Position numbers and translations under genes: made by a program
Shown here: positions 33,101-39,935 of the stretch, in pieces
Layout of the letters: each line of letters starts with the position of its first letter
Numbering within the stretch: position 1 is the stretch's first letter
Origin: Siphlonurus alternatus
Lineage: Eukaryota; Arthropoda; Insecta; Ephemeroptera; Siphlonuridae
Length of the DNA: 64,000 bases
Direction of reading: 5' to 3'
Assembly: GCA_949825025.1 (NCBI GenBank)
Contig: OX463778.1
Span: forward strand, 6,773,142-6,837,141
The notes under the pieces: generated by a model
The model's database searches: none
Told to the model about the DNA's origin: nothing
What the model saw: the letters and a program-made list of their open reading frames with translations, nothing else

Positions 33101-33961
33101 AGTGAAGAGAAGAAACAACTAACAACTCTGATAATTTTCAGATTGTTTATAGAGTCCGAGAACTTTGATTTTTCTTTTAATATTGAAAGTATAGAGAAAG
33201 TAAAGCATCGACTTGACGTTATATTTCTCTTAATAAAAATATAGGACGAAAAAGGGGCATGGGTTCAAATCCGACTTTGGCAATACTTTTTGGCAATACT
33301 TGCCTGGATCTAAAAAATAATAATAGAAAAAAAAAATGGATAAATAATAATCAGGGTGGCAATTTGCACCCTCTGTTCATTTTTTGCAATAAAATTTTTT
33401 GAGGTCGATACTCCGTTGTGATAACGGTGAAGTTATATACATACACATTATACAGTGTACTTATGTAAGGCTGGTCGCAGACAGAATCGCATGATTTCAC
33501 AGTGTTGATAAAATAATAAAATATGTAAGAACCTATGCGATCAGCTGTGCACACAGCTTCGTATCGTATGCTGTCGTATGATAAGAAATTTAGAACCGGC
33601 GGTTCTAAATGAGAAACATATAACGATCGTAAGCTTACGATCGTAGAAATAAAAGTCTGTGTGCGACCCCCCTAACACTCTGTCTTCAAATTATGTTCTC
33701 TGCGCAGGTGTATCTCTATCTCTGATGCGGCTGGGACCGACGATACGACTGGCCGTGATGGCTGACCAGTTTCTGTGGCCCCACCACACCACGCTGCCCG
33801 CTGCCTTCCTCGCCCACCTGCACACGCTGGCTGCCGCCCTGGACGTACCGCTCGCCTCCCCGCGCATTCTGTCCCCACAGCAGGCAGGTCCCTCGAACGC
33901 GGGGCTCTGGTCAGCCAGTCCGGAGATGCTGAGACTCGAAGAGGAGAGCCTCGTAGACTGA
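20447..33961 (+). CDS. WS/DGAT (WSD1)-like O-acyltransferase gene, nine coding exons
   Basis: Joining 20447-20576, 22189-22370, 23372-23557, 24672-24947, 25883-26087, 27120-27412, 28073-28369, 30254-30401 and 33708-33961 gives 1971 nt, 656 residues plus TGA, with GT-AG at every junction and no frame break. A hydrophobic anchor lies near residues 21-42 and another hydrophobic stretch near 274-286. Residues 207-213 read HHLLSDE, matching the acyl-CoA-dependent wax ester synthase/diacylglycerol acyltransferase motif HHxxxDG except for the last Gly, which is Glu. The C-terminal half has typical WS_DGAT_C features: SWSEP near 413, a VEVLLAAC helix, NILLW near 562 and RLAVMADQ near 588. Known members esterify fatty alcohols or diacylglycerol with acyl-CoA, usually at the ER or lipid droplets; the arthropod substrate is not deducible here. 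ATG 20447 has a purine at -3 and G at +4. An in-frame ATG at 20279 would add 56 residues. The exons are GC-rich, unlike the introns. Confidence 0.87.
20688..20907. repeat. family D MITE, copy 1 (intron 1)
   Basis: Ends AGGTGGATTCAGATGGCGA and TCGCCATGTGAATCCGCCTT; inside, GTGAAATCCTATGCGG and CCGCCAATGGATGTTACAGC. Other copies at 21365, 21767, 27811, 33963, 49892 and 60357. Confidence 0.85.
21001..21065. repeat. (AT)n microsatellite
   Basis: AT units with one T insertion at about 21050; intron 1 of the acyltransferase gene. Confidence 0.9.
21365..21576. repeat. family D MITE, copy 2 (intron 1)
   Basis: Starts AAGGTGGAGTCACATGGCGA, ends CATGAAAATCCACCTT; shares CGACGCGACGCGAATAATGC and GGCGGCCATATTGGGCGATT with the others. 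Confidence 0.85.
21655..22130. repeat. family E MITE interrupted by a family D copy
   Basis: E halves: GAGCGATGTCGAGTGAAGC through GTAAAACCGTATGG (to about 21765) and ATTACGGTTTTACAGC through CGCGTCATGGAAAAGC (to about 22130). Between them lies a full D copy, 21767-21978. D therefore inserted after E. Confidence 0.75.
21767..21978. repeat. family D MITE, copy 3, nested in family E
   Basis: AAGGTTGATTTTCATGGGC to CTCATGAAAATCCATCTT, closely similar to copy 2. Confidence 0.8.
22189..22370 (+). CDS. acyltransferase coding exon 2
   Basis: Starts after TATTGCAG and ends before GTAGTG. It completes the split Gly codon from exon 1, codes about residues 44-104 (GVCAFRSLWCKVLESFYRNV through HIRAKLQ) and ends in phase 0. 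Basic and hydrophobic, with no motif I can name. Confidence 0.85.
22518..22695. repeat. family E MITE, copy 2 (intron 2)
   Basis: GGTGCATTTCCATGGAGGGG and CTATGGAAATGCACCTT are inverted ends; inside, CAAGTGCGCTTTTCTCGCCC and GCCAATCAGAGGCTCTGGAT, shared with 61451-61640. Confidence 0.8.
22974..23110. repeat. short imperfect palindrome (intron 2)
   Basis: GGGGGCGATTCACTAAAG and TTCGTAAATCGCGCCC at the ends, with paired GATTAGTGAGAAA/TTTATCACTAA. Single copy in this window. Confidence 0.45.
23125..23274. mobile_element. hAT-type MITE, CAGGCGCGGAT family, copy 1 (intron 2)
   Basis: Left end CAGGCGCGGATACAGG, right end TGGATCCTGCACCTC; TATGTGTT at 23117-23124 and TATGTGTC at 23275-23282 form an 8-bp target duplication with one change. 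Ends 97 bp before exon 3. Confidence 0.75.
23372..23557 (+). CDS. acyltransferase coding exon 3
   Basis: 62 codons between TTCCCCAG and GTCAGT, phase 0 on both sides, residues 105-166. The stretch DKHVVVGSQLF resembles the early beta-strand region of WS/DGAT proteins, where family members read D..DHV. GC-rich at third positions. Confidence 0.87.
23808..24135. repeat. family H palindromic MITE, copy 2 (intron 3)
   Basis: GCCCAATGTTAATAAAAATC and GATTTTTATTAACATTGGGC are exact inverted ends. Inner pairs include AAAATGTTCTCCTTTACATG and its complement. Better preserved than copy 1. Confidence 0.85.
24457..24636. repeat. family F foldback MITE, copy 1 (intron 3)
   Basis: TATATCGTTCCTCGTCCGTA and GCGGACGAGGGACGATATA ends; AATAATGAGCTGTCTGC and GCAGACAGCTCATTATT inside. 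Its right end is 35 bp upstream of exon 4. Confidence 0.85.
24672..24947 (+). CDS. acyltransferase coding exon 4 with the active-site motif
   Basis: 92 codons between TTGTTACAG and GTTAGA, phase 0, residues 167-258. It holds LPPWQLVLVPL followed by FYALLRLHHLLSDEVTAL. The HH pair (residues 207-208) and the Asp (212) of the HHxxxDG motif are present, and the final Gly is Glu. The upstream acceptor lies only 35 bp from the end of a foldback MITE. Confidence 0.9.
24975..25147. repeat. family P foldback MITE, copy 2 (intron 4)
   Basis: AAGGGGGGACGAAGCACTTT and GATTTGTGAATTTCCCCC; inside, CCTGGTGCTAAATCAGGGGC. More diverged than 10281-10453. Begins 27 bp after the exon 4 donor. Confidence 0.75.
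25269..25570. repeat. family C foldback MITE, copy 3 (intron 4)
   Basis: TTATGGAGTATCGACCTTAA and TTATTGCAGAAATGGATAGA on the left; CACCCTCTATCCATTTTTGC and TGAAGTCATTCTTTA on the right. Confidence 0.8.
25883..26087 (+). CDS. acyltransferase coding exon 5
   Basis: Starts after GTTCCTCCAG and ends in phase 1 before GTGAGA; residues 259-326. It carries the hydrophobic run LDALVLALVFVVFDAASKIV (about 274-293) and a Lys/Glu/Ala-rich helix. Probably part of the linker or membrane-contact region between the two halves of the enzyme. Confidence 0.84.
26490..26655. repeat. hAT-type MITE, CAGGCGCGGAT family, degraded (intron 5)
   Basis: AGGCACGAATCCAGAACC, TAAGGCCAAAATAAAATAAA and TTAAATCCAAAATTTCAAGG, then TATCCGCGCCT: the same order as at 46459-46600. 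The target duplication is no longer clear. Confidence 0.65.
26712..26836. repeat. family F MITE, partial copy (intron 5)
   Basis: AAAGCTCATTTTCACGCTCACCTGAAATAGC, split here as two shared words (AAAGCTCATTTTCACG, CTCACCTGAAATAGC), then AGCTCATTATTGCGGACAAG and GGACAATAT. The left half is absent. Confidence 0.7.
26856..27081. repeat. family A MITE, copy 2 (intron 5)
   Basis: TACAGTAAAATTTATATAA to AAATTAAATTGACTGTA with the inverted AAAGTAGCCGGAAGTGTAAG and ACACTTCCGGCTACTTCCGG. Ends 38 bp before exon 6. Confidence 0.85.
27120..27412 (+). CDS. acyltransferase coding exon 6
   Basis: Starts after CACTTGCAG (phase 1 completed to Gly) and ends in phase 0 before GTAATA. Residues 327-424, Arg/Ala/Leu-rich, then RVVSWSEPTSVNL. 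SWSEP followed by VERIAA of the next exon is typical of the boundary between the N- and C-terminal WS/DGAT domains. The donor is the first of several similar GGTAATA sites in a degenerate repeat. Confidence 0.85.
27413..27595 (+). repeat. degenerate tandem repeat beginning at the exon 6 donor
   Basis: Variants of AACTGGTAATA(A/C)(C/G/T)T and GTACTTGAACTGGGGAACTG recur about five times over 180 bp. The first copy contains the exon 6 splice donor, so later copies are potential decoy donors. Confidence 0.55.
27811..28034. repeat. family D MITE, copy 4 (intron 6)
   Basis: Read from GATGTGATTTTAACACACAA through CAAGTGCGCTTATAATTCAC to CATGTAAATCCACCTT. Left end diverged. Ends 38 bp before exon 7. 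Confidence 0.7.
28073..28369 (+). CDS. acyltransferase coding exon 7 (start of WS_DGAT_C-like domain)
   Basis: 99 codons between ATATTTCAG and GTAACA, phase 0, residues 425-523. VERIAATAGVTPVEVLLAAC matches the family pattern of a helix followed by the NDVLLAA-type segment. Later VPVQSLGSPGVLLLPAP and a Leu/Ala-rich helix. GC-rich. Confidence 0.88.
28403..28618. repeat. family A MITE, copy 3 (intron 7)
   Basis: TATAGTCAAATTAACTTGAT to AAAATAAATTTGACTATG, with CTCGCCGGAAAAAAG and CACTTCCGGTTATTTCTGCC. Starts 33 bp after the exon 7 donor. Confidence 0.8.
28619..29570. other. AT-rich intron 7 DNA, nothing recognised
   Basis: No open frame beyond low-complexity; T-tract at 29516-29531. CATGACGTCATTT at 29320 is the only CRE-like word. 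Confidence 0.45.
29577..29815 (-). mobile_element. SINE, minus copy (intron 7)
   Basis: Its reverse complement carries the same central domain and tail as 11335-11450: GCTGTATAGCGCGTCCATCC, GCTGAGGTTTCTACGTTTTC, then GGCCGTGGCCGCCCCCGTTC. The 5S-like head is missing. Confidence 0.65.
29816..30253. other. AT-rich intron 7 end with T-tracts
   Basis: Poly-T at 29938-29950 and 30099-30127. Otherwise no feature before exon 8. Confidence 0.5.
30254..30401 (+). CDS. acyltransferase coding exon 8
   Basis: Starts after GAAACCTCCAG and ends in phase 1 before GTAAGT; residues 524-572. Contains RRYAAILMTSAPVV and GYTVDNILLWRPPQANV, the conserved segment where family members read ..(I/L)...WVP..(A/G)N. 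Confidence 0.88.
30475..30740 (-). mobile_element. SINE, minus copy (intron 8)
   Basis: Its reverse complement matches 50990-51230: AAATTAATCTCGCTTTCCAC, TTTGGTCCATTGATAAAA-like words (TTGATCCATTGATAAAAAGT), AGAGGTGTCCGTCCTGACTG and GTTCCCTGAGTCTCAACTCA, then TTGTAAACTTTTAGGGGTG. No 5S head in this copy. Confidence 0.7.
30900..31043. repeat. hAT-type MITE, right part (intron 8)
   Basis: Matches the right half of 52463-52636: CCCACCCC(G/A)AATTTAACATTG, then GCACCGCACCCCTCCGC and TTGATCCGCCCCTG. The left end is diverged or lost. Confidence 0.65.
31283..31460. repeat. family B element nested in family A
   Basis: GGGGGACTTAAAAGTGTCTC and AGACACTTTTAAGTTCCCC are inverted ends. Inside, GTTTACATGGTATCGGTAAC and TTATGACGTCATCCATAAG. 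Also at 55985-56150 and 44805-45175. Confidence 0.8.
31542..31759. repeat. family A MITE, inner copy
   Basis: TACAGTCAAATTAATTTCAT and ATAAATTCAACTGTA; inserted in the older A copy around it. Confidence 0.8.
32270..32525. repeat. family K MITE, copy 1 (intron 8)
   Basis: TTTACGTCTTTAACTCATCC, AAACCTAATCTTTTTACCTC, then AATGGTGCAAAATAAGAGG and AAGACGAAATTTATTTCAAC. Five more copies at 39.65, 40.86, 46.78, 55.2 and 61.72 kb, ends AGTTGAAATAAATTT and AATTTTTCAACT. Confidence 0.8.
32630..32748. repeat. family B element, half copy (intron 8)
   Basis: TTCAAAAGTGTCCTGCTGCT, TACATGGTATCATCAACGAT and TCGATGCTGCTTCTCTTTTA match the left half of 31283-31460. Confidence 0.65.
32750..33043. repeat. family C foldback MITE, copy 4 (intron 8)
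   Basis: AGTATCGACCTCAAAAAAAT and GCAAAGTTATGCCACTCTGA; right arm CAGAGTAGCATAAATTTTTA and ACCCTCTATCCATTTCTGAA. Confidence 0.8.
33105..33415. repeat. family C foldback MITE, copy 5 (intron 8)
   Basis: The left arm is damaged. The right arm GGTGGCAATTTGCACCCTCT and TTTTTTGAGGTCGATACTCC is clear. In tandem with copy 4. Confidence 0.65.
33708..33961 (+). CDS. acyltransferase last coding exon with stop
   Basis: Starts after CTCTGCGCAG and ends at TGA 33959-33961; residues 573-656. SVSLSLMRLGPTIRLAVMAD is the conserved C-terminal strand pair of WS_DGAT_C, where family members read G(L)S(I)...G.(L/V)...(V/A)D. The last ~30 residues are Ser/Glu/Pro-rich and unlike the family core. A family D MITE begins within a few bases of the stop codon, so the tail and 3' UTR may have been altered by insertion. 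Confidence 0.86.
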
Positions 33962-33962
33962 A

Positions 33963-34137
33963 AGCGAATGGCGACAATGGCATGCAATAGCTGTGAAATC
34001 CTATGCGGCAGCGAATGTCACGTAATTACGATGCTCTTTTTTTAATCGCCAAATATGGCCGCCAATGGATGTCACAGCAAGTGCGCATTATTCACTTCGC
34101 GTCGTATGATAAAAATCGGCATGTGAATCCGTCCTAA
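33963..34137. repeat. family D MITE at the acyltransferase stop codon
   Basis: GCGAATGGCGACAATGGCAT, GCTGTGAAATCCTATGCGGC, CCGCCAATGGATGTCACAGC and GGCATGTGAATCCGTCCT. It begins 2-5 bases after TGA 33961, so it forms the start of the 3' UTR. Confidence 0.75.
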
Positions 34138-34140
34138 GAC

Positions 34141-34475
34141 TGAGATTATACCCTGCGGTGGACTTTCCCGATGATCGAAGAAAATTGTCGAGATTTCAGA
34201 ATTTGACGTCCTAGGCCATTCTTCAGACCCCTTGAATTGAACAAGACTTGCAGAAAACTCGCCTCGCCATCAATATGTGGCACACAAATTTTGCAGAGGG
34301 GATGATCTATGTGATCAGTTTTAAGAAAACTGAGGTAGAAGTTTAACATGGGACCTTATGGACGGAAAGTGAAAATTGTGCTATTGTGAGGAAACTTCCC
34401 CCTTAAATCTGCTCAAACCATAAACATTTAAGTTTTAGGTTATTCTCGAAATTTTAACATTTATTTCATTTGATT
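34141..34475 (-). repeat. family I dispersed repeat, minus copy
   Basis: Reverse complement of the 15190-15480 type: ATGGACGGAAAGTGAAAATT, TGAGGTAGAAGTTTAACATG and TGCTCAAACCATAAACATTT. 34480-34503 is a T-tract. Confidence 0.6.
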
Positions 34476-34589
34476 CCGTCTGACAGATTTTTTTTTTTTT
34501 TTTACTCCCTTAGTAACTGAGGTCAAACGTTAATTATTGTGGACCACGAGCTGGATGAACGTGTTCTTGGACTCTGCGACAACCTTCTG

Positions 34590-34850
34590 GAACTTTGTTT
34601 ATTGCATATTTGGATACAAGACTTCGAATTATGTATTGTCAATTTTTTTTTTATATTTCTGAACTCTTAAAATCGTGCTGCAAAATATTGTGACGTCATA
34701 GTCATGCAAATATTTAACACGCAAGCATAGGGAAAGACGTTGCATGACTATGACATCACAACGTACGTCTTTCCTCTGATTTTGAGAGTGATAATGGGTT
34801 CAAGAAAATATGAAAAAGAAGTCCAGGTCCTTTATTAAAATAAACAATAA
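34590..34850. repeat. family J element with TGACGTCA-type arms
   Basis: TTGTGACGTCATAGTCATGCA and TGCATGACTATGACATCACAA are inverted around GCAAGCATAGGGAAAGACG. Similar words at 21165-21230, 6340-6410 and 9718-9735. Confidence 0.55.
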
Positions 34851-35655
34851 AAAATTTCATTTGATACGTTGCCTATTTTATAACATTCATTTGTATCAAT
34901 CTTCAACGCTTGTATTGAATATTATCATATAATAATTATATTATAGAGTGTGCTATTCTGATTTTACTATTAAGATTTTTCAGAGTAAATGAGAACTAGT
35001 TAAGAAATAAATGAGTAGCTTTTAAACAATACATTGTTATTTCATCTTAAAATTTTAAAAACAAGACTAAGAAAAAATTATTATACGCTGAATATAGATA
35101 TCGTTTTGTCTTCTAAAATAATTATTTCGCAAACTTGGAACAATTTGAAAAGGTTAGTGAGATTGGTCATATTATATGTGTGTGATTTGCAATTAAGATC
35201 ATGTGTGATACTAACAATGCAAATAGTGTGTGTGTGTGTGATACTGGATATATTATATATACAAAATATATGCATTTTGATGGCTGACCATTTGATATGG
35301 CAGAATATGCGATGGAAGGATGAACCCAGCCACAATTATTTCACGTCAATAACACTCTTCTCGACATAATTGTTTATGACATGTTTTTGTTTTAGAAATT
35401 TAAGTTTAATTAATTCATTAAAGGGTATTTTACTACTTTATGTGTACTGATGCTCAATAGTGCCTCGTAAGATATCCTATTTTCACGTTTAGTTATTATG
35501 ATTATTTTCTTGTAATTATATAGTGTACTTTGTATTGGTAAAGTAAATTAATAAATAAAAAGTTATTAAAAAAAGTTCCACTGTCTCACCCACTGTCCGC
35601 TATTGACTACAAATAAATTATAAATTAACGCACACAAAATGTAAATTATAAACAT
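34851..35655. other. AT-rich stretch, no gene recognised
   Basis: A short (TG)n tract at about 35228-35240. AATAAA words occur at several places (for example 34852, 35006), any of which might end the acyltransferase transcript. No firm signal. Confidence 0.4.
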
Positions 35656-35659
35656 ACAA

Positions 35660-35980
35660 TGGAGTACCGACCTCATTTTTTTTATTGCAGAAATGGATAG
35701 AGGGTGCAAAGTTATGCTACTCTGATTATTTTCAGATTTTTTAGAGCCCGGTAAATATTTTTTTTAAAAATTATTGACAGTACAGAAAAAGTGCCACCTG
35801 CTGCCGCCTCTCTTAATAAAAGATAGGACTCAAAAGAGACGTGGATTCGAACCCGACCTTGTCAAAACTTTTTAGCATTACTTCCCGGTCCCTAAAAAAT
35901 CTGAAAAAAATCAGAGTAGCATAACTTTGCATCCTCTATCCATTTCTGCAATAAAAAATTGTGAGGTCGGTACTCTATTA
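35660..35980. repeat. family C foldback MITE, copy 6
   Basis: AATGGAGTACCGACCTCA and GAGGTCGGTACTCTATT ends; the centre carries GTGGATTCGAACCCGACC, whose complement resembles a tRNA T-arm. Confidence 0.85.
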
Positions 35981-35999
35981 TATTGACTGTCTCAGATAT

Positions 36000-36698
36000 A
36001 GTTTTTTTTTTTTTTACGTTGTTCCACTCTGTCATGCACGACAACAATGTTACAGAGTTTATAAATATTTAAAAAAAAAAAACATTAGAAAATTTAACAC
36101 TGACAACCTATTTGTACCCTCGACAGCTGCAAAAACTGACCATTAATTAAACTATAGCGAGTGAAATGACTTCAAAATATTCGCTAGGGTGGAACGCCCC
36201 TTGAGAGATACAACATGCGATAAAAGGGTTGGTCTCAATTACGGTAATTAATATTTACTGTTAAAATAATAGTTTATAATAAAATATCTTCAATTTAATT
36301 CTGAGCTCAATTTCTCCAAAAACTAACAATATATTATAGTTATTCTTTGAAAGAATAAATATATATAAATTTATTGTTTGAAGTTTGAACATGCAGTTAA
36401 TTTACTCTCAGAAAAATTAGAAATTACAAATATTTATTTGATCGTTATTCTCGTTATACAGAGAATAAATCACAATACAAACATAGATCTTGTCAATATA
36501 ATATTTAAATAAATAATATAACGTATAGTATAGATAATAATTTTAATGTATAAAAGCCCAAATATGTTTGTCTTTTCCAAATTCTTACAAATTAGATTTA
36601 TTTACATTATTTTATTATTTACATTGAATCACAAATATATAATTTTTTATGCAAAAGATTATTATGAATATTGTTCAATATTTTTCCTGGAGACAAAT
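36000..36698. other. AT-rich stretch, nothing recognised
   Basis: T-tract at 36002-36014. No element ends found. Confidence 0.45.
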
Positions 36699-37028
36699 TT
36701 AAGCATATCCAGTACATGTTATTTTGTAATCACAGTGAAAAAAATCTTTTACATCATAATATTCTTTAAAGATTAGTACTCTTTTTAATACATTTTTAAA
36801 TAAAGTGTTATTTTTTACATTTCGGAGCAAGACAGGCAGAAAATCATAAAACTTTGCCGATTGATAATATGGACTTTTTTCAAAATTAGCAGATAAATGA
36901 GATGGCACTACTGTTTTGTTTTTATTACGTGTATTATATAAATGAATATCCCTATTTTCTGTAAATTGGTCCATATTTTTTCTTTTGAACACTATTAAAT
37001 TAAAGATATAAATAGATGGCATTGTCAT
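36699..37028 (-). pseudogene. LINE RT C-terminal fragment, minus strand
   Basis: A 109-residue frame with HLYNTRNKNKTVVPSHLSAN, YYQSAKFYDFLPVLLRNVKN and LFKNVLKRVL, the typical tail of non-LTR RT proteins. Upstream enzyme domains are absent, so it is a 5'-truncated copy. 37030-38265 beyond it is AT-rich with nothing recognised. Confidence 0.75.
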
Positions 37029-38269
37029 AATACCTAAAAATCAGCAAAATGGGATCTACAAGATTCACGTGGCTTTAACTTTTTCATAATTCTAACCGAT
37101 CTTTTCTGCAACCGATCGAGTGCCCATCAATTGATTGATAAATCCCTATGGAATTTCATTCAATAAATTGAATAAATCAAACATAAAGTTGGCAAAAAAG
37201 TAATAAAATATAACCTAACCTTGCTGCTTTACTTTCCTCTTGTGAAAATAATTGCCCATGTTCAATACTGTTTTTTTTTATGCAGTTAATATTCATGAAA
37301 TAACTAAGGGATTTTGTTTTAATTATCGACAATGATGCTTAAATAGTAACTTATTTTTTTAGTGCTGGTGTTGAGTGATTTTCATGAATTAGTAATTAAT
37401 ACCATGAGACTGTATTTGTAAGAAAATTTGTATTTTTGTAACGAATAAAATATAGATTTTTCCGATTTTTCTGACATAGTTCTTTTTATATTTTTTGTAT
37501 GTATGTATTCACGTGATGGTGTTTATTTTTGCAGTTACTGATTATGAGTCACTTGTTTTTTATAATAATTAATCCTAGCATTACCGCAGAGAAGAGGTAA
37601 TGACGACCCACAGCTGTTTAAAGCCGAAAAAAATGTGTAACTACTGCTCCCAAAAAAATCTGGAAAAATTAGTAATCCTTAAAATAAAATTAATATTAAT
37701 TCACAAATAAACAAGTTATATATTCAAATTTTTCAGCATTGGGATTAACAATTGAATCTGTTGACTCCCTCCTCTCCTCACTTTCCTGGTAATTCGTAAC
37801 GTAAAAAATACTTTGGTAATTTTAGTGTTAATATTTTACATTTAGTGATCAGACTGATCAGTTGATCACCCATCAGATACGTTATATATTAATTATAAGT
37901 TAACCTTTTTTACTATCCTGGTGTACTGTTGATATCTGTATTTTTACAAAATTTATTATACTGTATAATAATAAATATTTTTATTTCAAACCCTTATTTA
38001 TGTTTTGTTTGTTTTTAACAAATTTTTATAAATATGAAATAACCACAGCCAGGGTCCCTCTGAACCGCAGTGCAGCAGTCATGGCACACGCATTATCAAT
38101 TTCTGAAACACAAAATTTCATTCACATTTTTTTTTTTTAGAAACAAAACCACACTACTGCCATCTACTTGTGAGAAAATGTTCAAGGACTTTATAAATTA
38201 ATAAATGTGTCAACAAAACTAACAATAAGGCATTAGTTAAACTTAATAATAGGGGACAATCTTATTCTC

Positions 38270-38830
38270 TACTTATTTAACATTCAACATTTTAAAAGAA
38301 AACTGTACACCAATTTTTCCTATTAGAATTTGTTTTAAATAGAATCGATAATAATAAACCTTATAATTATAAACCCCGAATAGTATATAGTTAAAAATCT
38401 CAACTTATTAATACAGTTGTAAAACACTGATAAAAAGAAAACAGTATGCATACATATACAGCAGCAATATTTCGTAATTCGTTTTAAAAAAATCCTAAAA
38501 TCAATAATAATGAACACCATAACTATAAAAACTCCGAATCCAATTAACTTATTAAAAAAAGTTCATAAAAAAGAAAACAATATACATTAATATTACGTAG
38601 AATTTATTTTAAATAGAATCAATAATAATAAACCTCAATGAATAATTTTAATATTTATTTATCAAATACCAGTGCCATGGTGTACATAATATAATTGTAA
38701 ACCCCGAATATAGTTATTATCAACTTATTAACAAAGTTATTATTGTTATAATATATAAACATTCATAAGGAAAACAATACATTAATATTACGTAGAATTT
38801 ATTATAAATAAAATCAATAATAATAAACAT
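38270..38830 (+). repeat. AT-rich tandem repeat, about three to four units of 120-195 bp
   Basis: The words AATTTATTTTAAATAGAATC, AATAATAATAAAC, AACCCCGAAT, TCAACTTATTAA and AAGAAAACAATA recur in the same order at about 38325, 38475, 38597 and 38790. One unit has an extra segment near 38640-38690. It ends directly before the GC-rich island. Confidence 0.7.
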
Positions 38831-38834
38831 ACAT

Positions 38835-39055
38835 CGTGTGATCCCTGACCACCCTCAACTCGAGTTCGGCGCACTGTCTTTCTGCGCATGCGTGACCGAT
38901 ATTCTTGTAAAGCCGGCGGCGGCGGCGTCGAGAGGGGGGTGGCGGGGAGTCGCGGAGGGCCGCACTGCTGCAGTGACTTGACGTCTGCTGGTGAGGAAGG
39001 ACGGACCTCGATGGACCGTTGGAGAACCAGAGGAGCGCACCATCATCACGTAAGG
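38835..39055 (+). promoter_or_regulatory. GC-rich island, candidate promoter and first non-coding exon
   Basis: A GC-rich block in AT-rich surroundings. 38883-38893 is TGCGCATGCGT, a near-perfect NRF-1 (insect erect wing) palindrome, a motif typical of CpG-type promoters. Downstream are two plausible donors, CTGCTG|GTGAGG near 38991 and CATCAC|GTAAGG near 39050, so a short + strand exon may splice to the transporter exon at 55822. Nothing links them directly. It could instead serve an unseen gene on either strand or be a GC-rich repeat. Confidence 0.35.
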
Positions 39056-39650
39056 CACCAATGACGTCATCACTATTATTGATTTTATATTTTTGTCATT
39101 GCATGTTATGTATGTTTTGTTTATTTTTTCAAAAATCATAACAATAAATACGTGATATTCTATTTTTAGATTCTACGGAATGATATACAAAAAAAAGTCG
39201 TTATAATTTAAATTACTTTTTTAATAATTTATGACAGTTTTCTTTTACACGAAACTTTATAATTATTATTTTCGCAATACGCATACTGATAAAATCATTT
39301 TTAATTATATTTGTGTCAAGAGCACATTTGAATTCTTGGCCGTCTATATTAAAAAAACTTTAAAACTTAAATTGACATTTGTCGTATTTAAAACACGTTT
39401 TCTGATTGGTGAATTTTTTTTTAAAGTTTGTTTTGATTGGTTGAAATACGAGCTTACGGAAATATCCGAGGTATTTAAAATTCGAAACTGAAAGTTAAAG
39501 ACACGTAAATGTAACTTCAAGGTGGAGAGAAGCTCTTTTGTTGGCTGTTCGCCCAGTGACGTCATTAAACTGGCTCCAACCAACAAAAAATATAAAACAC
39601 CGCGCGTGTTTATGTTGACGGGGGTTTTTCATGGACTAAAAAAAAACTAC
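39056..39650. other. AT-rich stretch after the GC island
   Basis: The frame 39231-39491 is Phe/Lys/Leu-rich and unsupported. TGATTGGTGAATT and TTTTGATTGGTTGAA near 39410-39445 contain CCAAT-box complements (ATTGG). No gene. Confidence 0.35.
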
Positions 39651-39659
39651 ACTTTTGTA

Positions 39660-39935
39660 CTTTTAATGTAAGAGCCCGATTTGAAATAAATTTCATCTTT
39701 CATTAACTATTAAGCACCCTTCTCATTTTTTCTCCTCTTATTTTGCAACATTTTAGAGAAGAAATTACGAGATTACGTATTTTTTCTTCTTATTGAGAAT
39801 AAAATGTTAAAAATATTGTCTTCATTTCATCCTCACTTTGAACGAATTAAGAGGAAATAAGATGTGTTTTAGAGGTAAAAAGATTAGGTTAGACGTGTAA
39901 AGGATGAGTTGAAGACGTAATTTTTCATCTAGGGT
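39660..39935. repeat. family K MITE, copy 2
   Basis: TTTGAAATAAATTTCATC to GAAGACGTAATTTTTCATCT, with TTTAGAGGTAAAAAGATTAG. Confidence 0.8.

Noticed and set aside
33672..33987. Minus-strand frames opposite acyltransferase exon 9
   Set aside because: Antisense shadows of a GC-rich exon.
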